From Streptococcaceae bacterium (GTDB taxonomy: Bacteria > Bacillota > Bacilli > Lactobacillales > Streptococcaceae): a DNA stretch of 60,427 bases. How positions within the stretch are numbered: position 1 is the stretch's first letter; each line of letters starts with the position of its first letter. The position numbers and the translations under genes are program-made. This document shows, piece after piece, positions 41,110 to 52,420 of this stretch. A model generated the notes under the pieces. The model did no database searches, was not told where the DNA came from, and saw only the letters and a program-made list of their open reading frames with translations. The stretch spans positions 1 to 60,427 of the forward strand of contig JAIRWF010000001.1 in assembly GCA_031253335.1 (NCBI GenBank). Direction: 5' to 3'.

Positions 41110-42792
41110 ATGCCAACATCATTAAAAATCAACACCGATGAAGTCGCAGTTTACGCTTTGGGCGGTCTCGGCGAAATCGGCAAAAACTGCTACGCCATCG
41201 AATATAAAGACGACATCGTCGTTATCGACGCCGGCGTCATGTTCCCCGAGGACGAGCTTTTAGGGATTGATTACGTCATTCCCGACTACAATTATCTCGT
41301 CGAAAACAAAGACCGCATTCGTGGCGTCGTCATCACGCACGGTCACGAAGACCACATTGGTGGGATTCCTTGGCTCTTGAAGCAAGTCAACTTGCCTATT
41401 TATGCTTTGCCGCTTTCCCTTGCACTCATTCGTGGCAAGCTCGAAGAGCATGGTCTTTTGCGCGATGCGAAGCTTTTTGAAATCAATGCGGATTCTGTCC
41501 TAAAATTTGGCACGATGACCGTTGATTTCTTCCGCACGACCCACTCCATTCCAGAGCCTGTCGCCGTTGCTGTCCACACGCCTCAAGGCGTTATCGTCGA
41601 GACGGGTGACTTCAAATTTGACTTTACCCCTGTGGGTGAGCCCGCAGACCTCCATAAAATGGCAAAACTCGGCGAAGAAGGCGTACTTCTTCTCATGTCC
41701 GATTCGACCAACGCCGAAATCCCGATTTTCTCAAACTCTGAAAAAGTCGTGGGCGCAAGTATCATGAAGATTTTCGAGCGTATTGAAGGTCGCATTATCT
41801 TTGCAAGCTTTGCATCCAATATGTTCCGCCTCCAGCAGGCGATTGATGGTGCTGTGAAGACTGGCCGCAAGGTCGTCGTTTTCGGGCGTTCTATGGAAAA
41901 AGCGATAGTCAATGGACTTGAGCTGGGCTACATTCATGCGCCGGAAGGGACGATTATTGACCCAAGCGAAATCTCGCAAGTCCCAAGCCATGAGCTTGTC
42001 ATCATGTGTACAGGTTCTCAGGGTGAACCGATGGCGGCACTTTCCCGTATTGCAAATGGTATGCACCGTCATGTGACCTTGCAAATGGGCGATACGATTG
42101 TCTTCTCAAGTAATGCTATTCCTGGAAATACCCACGGCGTCAACCAGCTGATTAATAAAATCTCTGAAGCGGGTGCTACGGTCATTTACGGGAAAACGAA
42201 TAATATCCACACCTCTGGGCACGGCGGACAGCAAGAACAAAAGCTTATGCTTCGCTTATTGAAACCAAAATTCTTCATGCCGATTCACGGCGAATACCGG
42301 ATGCTCAAAATCCATGCGGGACTTGCTCAGGACACGGGTGTGCCAAAAGAAAATTGCTTCATTCAACAAAATGGCGATGTGCTTGCTTTGACGGCTGACT
42401 CTTGCCGCTTCGCCGATCACTTCCGTGCGGATGATATTTACGTTGATGGAAATGGGATTGGTGAAATTGGAAACGCTGTGCTTCGTGATCGTCATGAGCT
42501 CTCTGAAGACGGCATTGTGGTCGCAGTAGCCACGGTAGATATCAAGAAAAAGCAAGTCCTTGCGGGGCCTGACCTCCTCAGCCGCGGATTCATCTATATG
42601 AAAGAGTCGGGTGATTTGATTCGTAGTGGTCAGCGTGTCCTCTTTAATGCCATTCGCAAAGCGATGGACGAAAAAGATGCGAACGAGGCAACCGTTGCCA
42701 TTGCCATGCGCGAAGCCATTGGTCCGTTTCTCTATAAAGAGACGGAACGTGAACCATTGATTGTGCCCATGGTGATGAGCCCGGATAAATAA
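41110..42792 (+). CDS. rnjA: Ribonuclease J1
   Basis: Metallo-beta-lactamase/beta-CASP 5' exonuclease and endonuclease that drives mRNA turnover and rRNA maturation. The 560-residue protein has the metal site ITHGHEDHIGGIPW, ETGDFKFDFTP, MSDSTNAE and the late CASP-domain block HTSGHGGQQEQKLML...IHGEYRML. AGAAAGG precedes the ATG. A near-copy of the palindrome, TTCAAATTTGAC, lies at 41611-41622. Confidence 0.96.
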   Translation: MPTSLKINTDEVAVYALGGLGEIGKNCYAIEYKDDIVVIDAGVMFPEDELLGIDYVIPDYNYLVENKDRIRGVVITHGHEDHIGGIPWLLKQVNLPIYALPLSLALIRGKLEEHGLLRDAKLFEINADSVLKFGTMTVDFFRTTHSIPEPVAVAVHTPQGVIVETGDFKFDFTPVGEPADLHKMAKLGEEGVLLLMSDSTNAEIPIFSNSEKVVGASIMKIFERIEGRIIFASFASNMFRLQQAIDGAVKTGRKVVVFGRSMEKAIVNGLELGYIHAPEGTIIDPSEISQVPSHELVIMCTGSQGEPMAALSRIANGMHRHVTLQMGDTIVFSSNAIPGNTHGVNQLINKISEAGATVIYGKTNNIHTSGHGGQQEQKLMLRLLKPKFFMPIHGEYRMLKIHAGLAQDTGVPKENCFIQQNGDVLALTADSCRFADHFRADDIYVDGNGIGEIGNAVLRDRHELSEDGIVVAVATVDIKKKQVLAGPDLLSRGFIYMKESGDLIRSGQRVLFNAIRKAMDEKDANEATVAIAMREAIGPFLYKETEREPLIVPMVMSPDK

Positions 42793-42843
42793 AATGGCTT
42801 TAGAAAAATAAATTATGAAAAAATACTGATTGCTGTCGTAGGG

Positions 42844-43677
42844 TTGATTGTCCTCATTGGTCTTGCCTTTGTTTTGTTTACGCATAAACCAGCAGCCACC
42901 CAAAAAATAACAAAGCCAATAAAAACAGCAATGTCCTACAAAGACCAAGATATTGCTATTCAAGTCAGCAAAAAACGAATTGATGATTCAAATGTCTGGC
43001 TTGTTGACATTAAATTGACCAACCCAAGCTATTTCAAAACATTCATGGCGCAAAATAAGTTTGGCTCTTCTATCACTGAGAAAATGTCTGATATGGTGAA
43101 ATCCTCGCAGGCCATCCTAGCCGTCAATGGAGATGACTATGGCATGCGAACAGAAGGTATAACCTTGCGAAACGAAAAACTTTATAGAGCACTCCCATCA
43201 ACAGCACCTGAAGCTCTTTATATGGATAAAGGCGGAAATCTAGGAACTCTCCCAGATACTAATCCTTCTCAAAATGCAGATGATTACAAAAACTATCTGA
43301 ATATCTGGAGTTTTGGTCCTACTCTAATTTCTAACCATCAGATTCAAGTGACTAAGAATCAAACGATTTCTTTTAATAGCAATAGTCTTTACAACCCAAG
43401 AACCGCTATCGGGCAACTCGGAAAATGCCATTATCTCATCCTTGTAGCAGATGGAAGGACCTCGCAAAATAAAGGAATATCCCTTTACCAAGAAGCTCAA
43501 ATTTTCAAACAAGAGAATGTCTCTTTTGCTTATAATTTAGATGGTGGCGGAAGCTCTGAATTAATCTTAAATGGTAAAATTCTCAATGCGGATAGTGAAC
43601 TTGCTCAATTTGGCTATGAACGCGCTTTAACAGATATGATTTACATTGGTTATCAGAACCAAAAAATGAGCCAATAA
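42844..43677 (+). CDS. Phosphodiester glycosidase family protein (copy 1)
   Basis: A secreted or membrane-tethered protein with the NAGPA-like fold (DUF2233), ending FAYNLDGGGSSELILNGK. Relatives remove phosphodiester-linked sugars. A TM helix (IVLIGLAFVLF) lies at the start. The TTG at 42844 cuts this helix. An ATG at 42815 would give MKKILIAVVGLIVL if the following six-A run had seven. So the true start may need a one-base slip, or the sequence may have lost an A. It starts just after rnjA and converges on rpoC. A paralogue lies at 51533-52420. Confidence 0.8.
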   Translation: MIVLIGLAFVLFTHKPAATQKITKPIKTAMSYKDQDIAIQVSKKRIDDSNVWLVDIKLTNPSYFKTFMAQNKFGSSITEKMSDMVKSSQAILAVNGDDYGMRTEGITLRNEKLYRALPSTAPEALYMDKGGNLGTLPDTNPSQNADDYKNYLNIWSFGPTLISNHQIQVTKNQTISFNSNSLYNPRTAIGQLGKCHYLILVADGRTSQNKGISLYQEAQIFKQENVSFAYNLDGGGSSELILNGKILNADSELAQFGYERALTDMIYIGYQNQKMSQ

Positions 43678-43696
43678 CCTGACTCATTCAAATAGC

Positions 43697-43724
43697 AAAG
43701 AGCCCGTTTGCACGGGCTCTTTTT
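43697..43724. terminator. Terminator between convergent glycosidase and rpoC
   Basis: AAAGAGCCCGT-TTGC-ACGGGCTCT then TTTT on the plus strand; an A-run on the other side makes it work for rpoC too. Its right end is three bases from the rpoC stop. Confidence 0.88.
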
Positions 43725-43726
43725 GG

Positions 43727-46700
43727 TTATTCTTTTTCTGCCTCAACGATTTTTGCGACTTCTTCTTGGATTTTTTCTTCGGTTGAGCGCTGCTTGGCAA
43801 TCGAATCAAAATCAAGTGGTCCAGCATACGGCTCAATTTCGCGGTATTGCGAGATACCAGTCCCTGCTGGGATGATCTTACCGATGATGACATTTTCCTT
43901 GAGTCCTAAGAGTGGATCTTTCTTTCCACGAATGGCTGCATCGGTTAAGACGCGCGTCGTTTCTTGGAAGGAAGCCGCAGATAAGAAGGAATTCGTCTCC
44001 AAAGAGGCTTTTGTAATCCCTAAAAGCACTGGTCGTGCAGTAGCTGGCGTCTTACCGGCCAAAAGGACATCACGGTTCGCATCTTCAAAGTCATTTACAT
44101 CCATCAAGACGCCTGGTAAGAGGTCTGTATCTCCTGGATCCATGACGCGTACCTTACGAAGCATCTGGCGCACAATAATCTCAATATGCTTGTCAGCGAT
44201 TTCAACACCTTGGCTCCGATAGACTTTCTGCACTTCTGCCACGAGATAGGTCTCGACAGATAAGGCGTCTCGGATTTGCATCAGATGCTTTGGCTCAATA
44301 GAACCTGTTGTAAGTGGATCTCCACGGTGAATTTCATCGCCTTCTTCCACAAGCATACGTGATGTAAATGGTACTGTATAGGTTCTTGTGTCTGTTTTAC
44401 CTTTGATAGTGACTTCTTTCGTACGTGTTGCTGCATCTTCATGAATCTCATCAACCTTACCAGTCACTTCTGTAATCACAGCGACACCTTTTGGATTACG
44501 CGCTTCGACGATTTCCTGCACACGTGGCAAACCTTGTGTGATGTCTTCATCAGAGGCAACACCCCCCGTGTGGAAAGTACGCAAAGTCAGCTGAGTACCG
44601 GGCTCACCAATAGCTTGAGCGGCGACCGTCCCTACAGCTTCGCCTACTTCAACAGCATCGCCTGTTGCAAGGTTGACCCCATAACAGTGCTTGCAGACAC
44701 CGTGACGCGTCTGACAGGTAAAGATAGAGCGAATGGTCACTTCTTCAATTCCTGCATCTACAACTTCATGCGCTAAACGCTCTGTAATGAGTGTATCTGC
44801 AGGGATAATGACATCTCCTGTTTCTGGATGCAAGACACTTTTTTTCGTGTAGCGACCCAAGAGGCGCTCATAAAGTGGCTCAACCATTTCTTTTCCGCCA
44901 TTTGAAAGTTCATTTGAGAGCTCGCGCACGACGAGGCCTCGGTCTGTCCCACAGTCCTCTTCGCGGATGATGATGTCTTGTGCCACATCAACCAATCGGC
45001 GTGTCAAATAGCCAGATTCTGCTGTCTTCAGTGCCGTATCGGTCATCCCTTTGCGGGCACCGTGAGTGGAGAAGAACATTTCGAGGACGGAAAGCCCTTC
45101 TGAGAAGTTAGAGGTAATTGGCAGCTCCATAATCTGGCCACCAGGTCCTGCCATGAGTCCACGCATACCGGCAAGTTGTGAGAAGTTTGAGATATTCCCA
45201 CGCGCACCAGAGTCCATCATCATGACGATTGGGTTTGAAATGTCTTGATGCTTTACGAGCTCTTTTTGGAGTGCTTCTGTCGTCTCACGCCAAACGCCTG
45301 TGACAGCAGAATAACGCTCGTCATCTGTAATCAAGCCACGTCTGAATTGTTTTGAGATGGCTTCAACCTTCTCGTGACCTGCTGTGATATAGTCTTGCTT
45401 GTCTTCGACTTCTGGAATATCCGCAATACCAACGGTCAAGCCAGCAAGTGTTGACTGGTGATAACCTAAGTTCTTTAAGCGGTCGAGGAATTCTGAGGTT
45501 GCTGTCGTATGATAGCGCTTGAAGACCTCTGCGATGATGTTCCCTAGATTCTTCTTCTTAAATGGAGGAACAATCTCAAGACTTTCAATCTGCTTTTTAA
45601 TATCCCCACCAGGCTTTACGATGAAACGATCATCCATGGCATCAAAATTGGCAGCTGTTGGTTCATTGAGATATGGGAACTCCCCATCATCTGGCATGAT
45701 TTGATTGAAAATGACCTTACCAACAGTGGTTATCATAATCTTATCTTGCTGAGTTTTTGTCCAAGCACGACGGAAAGCATTTGTTGGCATCCCAATACGC
45801 GTATGTAAATGGACAAGTCCGTTGTGCAGGGCGACTTGCATCTCGTCTGGACTTGAGAAAATGATGCCTTCGCCTTCACGCCCTGCTTCTTCCATGGTTA
45901 GGTAATAGTTACCCAAGACCATATCCTGAGAAGGCGTAACAACTGGTTTCCCATCTTTTGGATTTAAGATGTGTTCTGCAGCAAGCATCAAAATACGTGC
46001 TTCTGCTTGTGCTTCTTCTGATAATGGCACGTGAATAGCCATCTGGTCCCCGTCAAAGTCTGCATTGTAGGCTTCACAAGCAAGTGGGTGAAGTCGTAAT
46101 GCTTTCCCGTCAACGAGAACTGGCTCGAAGGCCTGAATTCCTAGACGGTGAAGAGTCGGTGCGCGGTTCAAAAGAACTGGGTGCTCTTTGATAATCTCAT
46201 CTAAGACATCCCAGACGTCTGAATCTTGACGCTCTACTTTGCGTTTCGCGGCGCGAATATTGCCGGCCATGCCACGTTTCACGATTTCACTCATGACAAA
46301 TGGCTTGAAGAGCTCAATCGCCATCTCACGTGGCACGCCACATTGATACATCTTAAGGGTAGGGCCTACGGCGATAACGGAACGCCCCGAGTAGTCCACG
46401 CGTTTGCCGAGTAAGTTCTGGCGGAAGCGGCCTTGTTTACCCTTTAACATGTGGCTCAAAGACTTGAGCGGACGATTGCCAGCACCTGCGATTGGACGGC
46501 CACGACGACCATTGTCAATCAAGGTATCTACGGCTTCTTGAAGCATACGCTTTTCATTTTGCACGATAATGCCTGGTGCATTGAGCTCCATCAAGCGCTT
46601 CAAACGGTTATTACGGTTGATGACACGGCGATAGAGATCGTTTAAGTCACTGGTTGCAAAGCGGCCGCCATCAAGCTGCACCATTGGGCGCAAATCGGGT

Positions 46701-47407
46701 GGAATAACTGGAAGAACGTTCATGACCATCCACTCCAATTTATTGCCAGATTTGTTGAAAGCAGTCAAGACGTCCAAACGGCGAATGGTTTTCACGCGTT
46801 TTTGGCCTGAAGCGTTTTTCAAATCTTCTTTGAGAATCGCGATTTCGCCCTTGATATCAACATCTTTGAGCAAGTCTTGGATGGCTTCTGCACCCATCTT
46901 TGCTGTAAAGGTGTTAAAGCCGTACTTCAAGAGCGCTTCACGATACTCACGTTCTGATAGGAGCTGCTTTTTCTCAAGGTCTGTTTCTTTAGGATCAATC
47001 ACGACATAGCTCACGAAGTAGATGACTTCTTCCAAAGCACGTGGGCTCATATCAAGAGCCAAGCCCATACGGGATGGGATACCTTTGAAGTACCAAATAT
47101 GAGACGTTGGCGCAGCAAGCTCAATATGACCCATGCGCTCACGACGTACTTTTGCAGTGGTGACTTGCACACCACAGACTTCACAGACTTGGTTGCGGTA
47201 GAAAATTCCTTTTAACTTGCCGCAGGCGCATTGCCAGTCTTTTGAGGGGCCAAAAATACGCTCATCAAAGAGACCTTCGCGCTCTGGACGCTGCGTACGA
47301 TAGTTGATAGTCTCTGGTTTTTTGACTTCTCCGTAAGACCAGGTGCGGATTTTTTGAGGTGAAGCCAGGCTAATCTGCATGCTATCAAATTTATTTACAT
47401 CAACCAT
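43727..47407 (-). CDS. rpoC: RNA polymerase beta' subunit
   Basis: Catalytic subunit of 1226 residues. It starts [23 protein letters not shown], has zinc-binding CACGKLKG...CEVCGV, the active-site [18 protein letters not shown] with the three Asp residues, the trigger-loop region and a second zinc site [13 protein letters not shown]. The ATG shares a base with the rpoB stop (TAATG), giving coupled translation. Length is normal for streptococci. Confidence 0.98.
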   Translation of the reverse strand: MVDVNKFDSMQISLASPQKIRTWSYGEVKKPETINYRTQRPEREGLFDERIFGPSKDWQCACGKLKGIFYRNQVCEVCGVQVTTAKVRRERMGHIELAAPTSHIWYFKGIPSRMGLALDMSPRALEEVIYFVSYVVIDPKETDLEKKQLLSEREYREALLKYGFNTFTAKMGAEAIQDLLKDVDIKGEIAILKEDLKNASGQKRVKTIRRLDVLTAFNKSGNKLEWMVMNVLPVIPPDLRPMVQLDGGRFATSDLNDLYRRVINRNNRLKRLMELNAPGIIVQNEKRMLQEAVDTLIDNGRRGRPIAGAGNRPLKSLSHMLKGKQGRFRQNLLGKRVDYSGRSVIAVGPTLKMYQCGVPREMAIELFKPFVMSEIVKRGMAGNIRAAKRKVERQDSDVWDVLDEIIKEHPVLLNRAPTLHRLGIQAFEPVLVDGKALRLHPLACEAYNADFDGDQMAIHVPLSEEAQAEARILMLAAEHILNPKDGKPVVTPSQDMVLGNYYLTMEEAGREGEGIIFSSPDEMQVALHNGLVHLHTRIGMPTNAFRRAWTKTQQDKIMITTVGKVIFNQIMPDDGEFPYLNEPTAANFDAMDDRFIVKPGGDIKKQIESLEIVPPFKKKNLGNIIAEVFKRYHTTATSEFLDRLKNLGYHQSTLAGLTVGIADIPEVEDKQDYITAGHEKVEAISKQFRRGLITDDERYSAVTGVWRETTEALQKELVKHQDISNPIVMMMDSGARGNISNFSQLAGMRGLMAGPGGQIMELPITSNFSEGLSVLEMFFSTHGARKGMTDTALKTAESGYLTRRLVDVAQDIIIREEDCGTDRGLVVRELSNELSNGGKEMVEPLYERLLGRYTKKSVLHPETGDVIIPADTLITERLAHEVVDAGIEEVTIRSIFTCQTRHGVCKHCYGVNLATGDAVEVGEAVGTVAAQAIGEPGTQLTLRTFHTGGVASDEDITQGLPRVQEIVEARNPKGVAVITEVTGKVDEIHEDAATRTKEVTIKGKTDTRTYTVPFTSRMLVEEGDEIHRGDPLTTGSIEPKHLMQIRDALSVETYLVAEVQKVYRSQGVEIADKHIEIIVRQMLRKVRVMDPGDTDLLPGVLMDVNDFEDANRDVLLAGKTPATARPVLLGITKASLETNSFLSAASFQETTRVLTDAAIRGKKDPLLGLKENVIIGKIIPAGTGISQYREIEPYAGPLDFDSIAKQRSTEEKIQEEVAKIVEAEKE

Positions 47408-50400
47408 TAGTCTTCTCCTTCTTTCTCAAGGCTTGCTTCGACAAGCTCAGTTTCTGCAGCAATTACCCCGCGTAGTCTTTCTTCTTGGGCGGTGATTTCC
47501 TCAGGGGTGATGTCAACATCCTCAAAAGTTGGCAAGAAGTTCTGCTCTTCTTCGCGGATTTCTAGGGCATGGCCTTCTTTATCAAGGACTTTCATGTCGA
47601 GTCCTAGAGATTGGAGCTCTTTTACGAGGACACGGAAGGACTCTGGAAGACCTGGTTGAGGGATTCGCTCGCCTTTGACGATGGCTTCATAAGCCTTGGT
47701 ACGGCCAGTAATATCATCCGACTTGTAAGTCAAGATTTCTTGAAGGACATTGGCTGCGCCGTAGGCTTCAAGCGCCCAGACTTCCATCTCCCCGAAGCGT
47801 TGTCCACCAAATTGGGCTTTACCTCCCAAAGGCTGCTGCGTAACGAGGCTGTAAGGACCGACAGAACGTGCATGAATCTTATCATCCACCATGTGGTGAA
47901 GCTTCATCATGTACATGACGCCGACTGATACTCGGTTGTCAAATGGCTCACCTGTGCGACCGTCATAGAGAATGGTCTTGGCATCATCTGCCATGCCTGC
48001 TTCTTTGACAGTATCCCAGATGTCGTCTGCGGTAGCGCCATCAAAGACAGGGGTTGCAATGTGAATCCCTAAAGTACGAGCTGCCATGCCGAGGTGAAGC
48101 TCCATGACCTGTCCGATGTTCATACGTGAAGGGACACCTAATGGATTTAACATGATGTCAATCGGTGTACCGTCAGGCAAGTAAGGCATATCTTCAACAG
48201 GAACGATGTTTGAGACGACACCTTTGTTCCCGTGACGGCCAGCCATTTTGTCACCGACTTGAATCTTACGTTTTTGAGCGATGTAAACGCGCACGAGCAT
48301 GGATACACCTGCTGGTAATTCATCGCCATTTTCGCGCTTGAAGATATGAATGTCATGGACAATCCCATCTGCACCATGTGGCACACGCAGAGACGTATCG
48401 CGCACTTCGCGAGACTTTTCACCAAAAATAGCACGCAAGAGAAGCTCATCTGGGGTTGGGTCAGACTCGCCTTTTGGTGTGACTTTTCCGACGAGGAGAT
48501 CGCCTTCTTTGACTTCTGCCCCAATGCGGATAATCCCATTTTCATCCAAATTGCGCAGAGCCTCTTCGCCAACATTCGGAATTTCACGCGTGATTTCTTC
48601 TGGGCCAAGCTTGGTATCGCGGGTCTCAGACTCGTATTCTTCAATCGCAATCGAAGTATAGACGTCCTCTTTGACGAGGCGGTCACTCATGATAACGGCA
48701 TCCTCAAAGTTATAACCTTCCCAAGTCATGAAGGCCACAAGCGGATTTTGACCCAAGGCCATTTCACCATTTTCCATGGCAGGGCCATTCGCAATAATCT
48801 CGCCTGCTTTGACCTTATCGCCTTCTTGGACAAGAGGATGCTGGTTGTAAGAGGTTCCTGAGTTGGAACGACGGTACTTTGTGACATGGTAAGTGTCAAG
48901 TTCGCCACCTTTGCCGCTGCGACGAATGCGAATCTCAGTAGCATCAACGAATTCAACGGTTCCGCCGAATTCTGCAAGAAGAGAGGCACCGGAGTCATGG
49001 GCAATTTGGTGCTCCATCCCTGTCCCTACAAATGGAGAATGTGGATCAAGGAGTGGAACGGCCTGACGTTGCATGTTGGCTCCCATGAGGGCGCGGTTGG
49101 AGTCGTCATTTTCAAGGAATGGGATACAAGCAGTCGCTACGGCCACAACCTGTTTTGGACTGACGTCCATGTAATCGGCTTCTTCAGCTGCGATTTCGAT
49201 GTTGTTTCCTGCGTGGCGAGCCATGACAGTTTCATTGGCAAACTTAGAATCGTCTGTCAAGGCGCTATTGGCCTGGGCGACCACGAAGTTATCTTCTTCG
49301 TCTGCAGTCAGATAGGCGACTTCGTCAGTCACAATACCTTTGGCCTTATCAACTTTACGATAAGGAGACATGATGAAGCCGTATTTGTTGATTTTTGCGT
49401 AACTTGAGAGGTTGTTAATCAAACCAATATTTGGGCCTTCTGGTGTCTCAATCGGGCACATCCGGCCGTAGTGAGTGTAGTGGACGTCGCGGACTTCAAT
49501 CCCTGCGCGATCACGCGTCAAGCCACCAGGGCCAAGGGCCGAGAAGCGACGTTTGTGTGAGATTTCAGAGAGTGGATTGTGCTGATCCATGAACTGGGAG
49601 AGCTGTGAGCTGCCGAAGAACTCTTTGAGAGCAGCTGTTACGGGGCGGACATTGATGAGACCTGTTGGGGTGATGTTTTCATTGTCCGCTGAAGACATGC
49701 GTTCGCGAATGACTCGTTCCATACGAGAAAGACCAACGCGCACTTGGTTTTGGAGAAGTTCTCCTACGCAGCGGATGCGTCGATTGCCCAAATGGTCAAT
49801 ATCGTCCACGCGGCCAATGCCTTCAAAAAGGCCTAGCCAGTAGTTGATATTAGCAAGAATATCGGCTGGCTGTAAAGTTCGTTTTTCGTCAGCTGGTGCG
49901 GCGTTTGAAATCAATTTGAAGACTTTTTCGGGATCTTTTGGCGAGTACACACTCACGGCTTGAATCTCAATCGGCTCTGTCAAAGCTGCCTGATCAGATG
50001 GATAGAGTGTCAAATTGCCTAAGCCACCCGCAAAAGCCTCTGTCAAATTTGACAGCACTTCTTGTGTGACAACATCCCCATCTTTCGCGATAATTTCGCC
50101 TGTTTCAGGGTCTGCTAAAGTCTCCGCCAAGGTCAAGCCCAAAAGGCGATTGGCAAGATTTAACTTTTTATTGGTCTTGTATCTGCCGACAGGGGCAAAG
50201 TCGTAACGGTGCGCATCAAAGAAACGCGCAATCAAAAGTGAACGCGAGCTGTCCGCTGTCTTTGGTTCTCCTGGACGCAGACGGTCATAAATATCTTTTA
50301 AGGCCTCTTCCACGCGGGAATCAGAAGGATTCTTATGAATATCCTTTTCGAGCGTGTTTTCCATTATCTCAGAATTCCCAAAAATTTCTAAGATCTCATC

Positions 50401-51012
50401 ATCTGAGCCAAAGCCTAAGGCGCGCACCATCGTTGTAAATGGCAGCTTACGGCTGCGGTCAATCTTGACATAGCCGATATTTTTTGAGTCGGTGTCTAAC
50501 TCAAACCATGCGCCACGGTTCGGAATCGTCGTATGCGCATAGCTTTCAAGGCCGTTCTTATCAATCTGTGAATGGAAATAAGAACCCGGTGAACGCACGA
50601 GCTGGCTGACAATCAGCCGCTCTGCACCATTGACAATGAATGTCCCCATAGGTGTCATCTTAGGAAAATCGCCAAAGAAGACTTCTTGAGTTTTTAACTC
50701 ACCTGTTTCTTTGTTCACGAGGCGGAAAGTCACAAATACGGGGACGGAGTAGTTCGCATCATGTGCGCGTGCTTCATCCACTGTATATTTGGGTTCGCGC
50801 ATTTCATAGCCGACGAACTCCATTTCCATAGTCCCCGCGAAGTTGTCAATCGGGAAAACCTCGCGAAAAGCATCTGCGAGACCCTCACGCACGAAATCTT
50901 CGAAGGATTCGGTCTGGATCTCAATGAGATTTGGCAAATCCAGCACTTCGTTGATTCGTGAGAATGAACGTCGAACGCTGTGCGTGCCATATTTTACGTC
51001 ATGTCCTGCCAC
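47407..51012 (-). CDS. rpoB: RNA polymerase beta subunit
   Basis: 1201 residues with GTG start and AAAGGAG before it. Visible landmarks: [21 protein letters not shown], the rifampicin region [36 protein letters not shown] and [27 protein letters not shown]. The sequence [21 protein letters not shown] is standard. The palindrome CTGTCAAATTTGACAG occurs inside at 50040-50055, encoding Ser-Asn-Leu-Thr. Confidence 0.98.
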   Translation of the reverse strand: MAGHDVKYGTHSVRRSFSRINEVLDLPNLIEIQTESFEDFVREGLADAFREVFPIDNFAGTMEMEFVGYEMREPKYTVDEARAHDANYSVPVFVTFRLVNKETGELKTQEVFFGDFPKMTPMGTFIVNGAERLIVSQLVRSPGSYFHSQIDKNGLESYAHTTIPNRGAWFELDTDSKNIGYVKIDRSRKLPFTTMVRALGFGSDDEILEIFGNSEIMENTLEKDIHKNPSDSRVEEALKDIYDRLRPGEPKTADSSRSLLIARFFDAHRYDFAPVGRYKTNKKLNLANRLLGLTLAETLADPETGEIIAKDGDVVTQEVLSNLTEAFAGGLGNLTLYPSDQAALTEPIEIQAVSVYSPKDPEKVFKLISNAAPADEKRTLQPADILANINYWLGLFEGIGRVDDIDHLGNRRIRCVGELLQNQVRVGLSRMERVIRERMSSADNENITPTGLINVRPVTAALKEFFGSSQLSQFMDQHNPLSEISHKRRFSALGPGGLTRDRAGIEVRDVHYTHYGRMCPIETPEGPNIGLINNLSSYAKINKYGFIMSPYRKVDKAKGIVTDEVAYLTADEEDNFVVAQANSALTDDSKFANETVMARHAGNNIEIAAEEADYMDVSPKQVVAVATACIPFLENDDSNRALMGANMQRQAVPLLDPHSPFVGTGMEHQIAHDSGASLLAEFGGTVEFVDATEIRIRRSGKGGELDTYHVTKYRRSNSGTSYNQHPLVQEGDKVKAGEIIANGPAMENGEMALGQNPLVAFMTWEGYNFEDAVIMSDRLVKEDVYTSIAIEEYESETRDTKLGPEEITREIPNVGEEALRNLDENGIIRIGAEVKEGDLLVGKVTPKGESDPTPDELLLRAIFGEKSREVRDTSLRVPHGADGIVHDIHIFKRENGDELPAGVSMLVRVYIAQKRKIQVGDKMAGRHGNKGVVSNIVPVEDMPYLPDGTPIDIMLNPLGVPSRMNIGQVMELHLGMAARTLGIHIATPVFDGATADDIWDTVKEAGMADDAKTILYDGRTGEPFDNRVSVGVMYMMKLHHMVDDKIHARSVGPYSLVTQQPLGGKAQFGGQRFGEMEVWALEAYGAANVLQEILTYKSDDITGRTKAYEAIVKGERIPQPGLPESFRVLVKELQSLGLDMKVLDKEGHALEIREEEQNFLPTFEDVDITPEEITAQEERLRGVIAAETELVEASLEKEGED
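50040..50055. repeat. Palindrome CTGTCAAATTTGACAG in rpoB
   Basis: Perfect 16-bp palindrome inside the rpoB frame. The coding frame reads TCA AAT TTG ACA (SNLT). Confidence 0.9.
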
Positions 51013-51128
51013 TTTTGTAGCTCCTTTGTCTTTTTGGCTTTGGCTTCTGCACTATTTCTTAGAATTATTTGAAAATTTAGAAAACCAACAATTTGGTTAC
51101 AAGCTCTTCATTTTCCTAAAAAAGGGGG

Positions 51129-51162
51129 CAAAAAAAGCAATGCTAATTTTTATAACATTGCT
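51129..51162 (-). terminator. Terminator in the rpoB leader
   Basis: Minus strand AAGCAATG, 12-nt loop, CATTGCTT then TTTTT. It either ends the LCP/glycosidase/ATL operon or attenuates transcripts from the promoter at 51221. Downstream of it TTGTTG and TAATTC about 18 nt apart could be a second rpoB promoter. Confidence 0.78.
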
Positions 51163-51220
51163 TTCAAAGCCTACGGGGACAATATTTCCCGCGACTTTGG
51201 CCGACAAACCAATTAAAGTT

Positions 51221-51229
51221 ATTATAGCA
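51221..51229 (-). promoter_or_regulatory. Extended -10 promoter upstream of rpoB
   Basis: TGCTATAAT on the minus strand, with TGGCAA 17 nt before it. It overlaps the last codons of the alkyltransferase-like gene and would give a leader of about 200 nt containing a terminator, hence possible attenuation of rpoBC. Confidence 0.65.
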
Positions 51230-51530
51230 TTTTATGTCGTAATTTGCCAGTGTCAGAAATATCATGCCCTTCTTCGCGAAGCAGGCGCACTTGCTCGCTC
51301 CGCCCGGGCTCTGGGAGGTGGACGCTACCATCTGCTCCTATAATGCGCCACCAAGGAAGCTCATAGGCGCTTGACATCCCGTGTAACACTCGTGATACCT
51401 GCCTGGCACCACCCGGAAGCCCGGAAGCCCATGCAATATCCTTATAAGAGCGGACTTCCCCATAGGGTACTGCTTGAATCGCGGCTAAAATGGCCCGTGT
51501 TTCGGGTTTGAGATCAGAATAGGCTTTCAT
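51222..51530 (-). CDS. Alkyltransferase-like DNA base-flipping protein
   Basis: A 102-residue relative of O6-methylguanine DNA methyltransferase with the HTH (YKDIAWASGLPGGARQVSRVL) but lacking the catalytic cysteine. The PCHR motif is PWWR here. Such ATL proteins flip damaged bases and direct nucleotide excision repair without removing the alkyl group. Full length for the small ATL type. It lies 2 nt downstream of the second phosphodiester glycosidase. Confidence 0.9.
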   Translation of the reverse strand: MKAYSDLKPETRAILAAIQAVPYGEVRSYKDIAWASGLPGGARQVSRVLHGMSSAYELPWWRIIGADGSVHLPEPGRSEQVRLLREEGHDISDTGKLRHKML

Positions 51531-51532
51531 CT

Positions 51533-52420
51533 TTATTTCATGACCACAAAGTCTGCAATCGGCCGATCATCTTGGCTTGGTACAATCGTGTTGCCACGCA
51601 CTGCAAGTTGGCTTGAGCCGCCTCCATCTAGGACAACCAGACTTTCCAGGTGCAAATCGTGCGTCACTTGCTCCAAGACACTGCGGTTCCAGCTACTCGT
51701 GTCGCTAATGATTGTAATGATGTTATTGTTTTTATCGGCACCAATGAAGCTGTGAATCTCCCAGTTGACCGTGCCATCGTCAGGAAGGATTTTGCCATTT
51801 TTTACGAGGATGCTCCCAAAGCTATAGGTTTGTGCAGCACCATTTGTAATGAGGCTTTGCGCAGAGGTGGAGTCACTTACAACGCCTGTTGTCCCGTTTT
51901 TATAAACAACGAAGGCTGCTGTCGCATGATTGGTGATGTCCCAATCCTGGAAAAGTTTGCCATTATTAATCTGGAAACCTGCTAGCTGACCCGTCAGCAT
52001 ATTCCAGCCGGAAGCGTTCATGATGAGGGCATTCGGGTATTGATTTTCCATATCATAGAGGTATTTTTCATCGGGATAAAGAGTCGTCGCGGTTTTGAGG
52101 ATTCTGGGGTTGTGGATTCTGTATATAGTCAGTCCGTAATAGTTGTCTGAAAGATCTTGAAAAAGGCGACCCGAGCCTTTGGATTTGATTTGAATCCATT
52201 GAGGCGTCCCAGTATCCTGGACAATCAAGCCTGCAGGTGCTGGAGCCGCAATCGTCGTTGAAGTTTGGGCGAGTTGAATGGTTTTGTTTGCGGAGACATA
52301 GGCAGGCGTTGCGCCTGTCACGGCCTTAGGGCGCATGAGGAAAAAGAGACCTAGCGCAAGGAGGGCTAGTACAACTACAATACCTGCTATCTGAAGCAGA
52401 TTTTTACGCTGTGCTGTCAT
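51533..52420 (-). CDS. Phosphodiester glycosidase family protein (copy 2)
   Basis: A 295-residue protein with an N-terminal TM (LLQIAGIVVVLALLALGLFFL) and an extracellular NAGPA-type domain ending LVVLDGGGSSQLAVRGNT. It is the same family as 42844-43677 but quite diverged. It overlaps the LCP-like gene by 4 nt, suggesting a shared role with cell-wall glycopolymers, which carry phosphodiester-linked sugars. Substrate unknown. Confidence 0.83.
   Translation of the reverse strand: MTAQRKNLLQIAGIVVVLALLALGLFFLMRPKAVTGATPAYVSANKTIQLAQTSTTIAAPAPAGLIVQDTGTPQWIQIKSKGSGRLFQDLSDNYYGLTIYRIHNPRILKTATTLYPDEKYLYDMENQYPNALIMNASGWNMLTGQLAGFQINNGKLFQDWDITNHATAAFVVYKNGTTGVVSDSTSAQSLITNGAAQTYSFGSILVKNGKILPDDGTVNWEIHSFIGADKNNNIITIISDTSSWNRSVLEQVTHDLHLESLVVLDGGGSSQLAVRGNTIVPSQDDRPIADFVVMK

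Noticed and set aside
51242-51530. Active O6-alkylguanine methyltransferase (Ogt)
   Set aside because: The catalytic PCHR cysteine is absent (PWWR), so alkyl transfer is not possible; called as an alkyltransferase-like protein.
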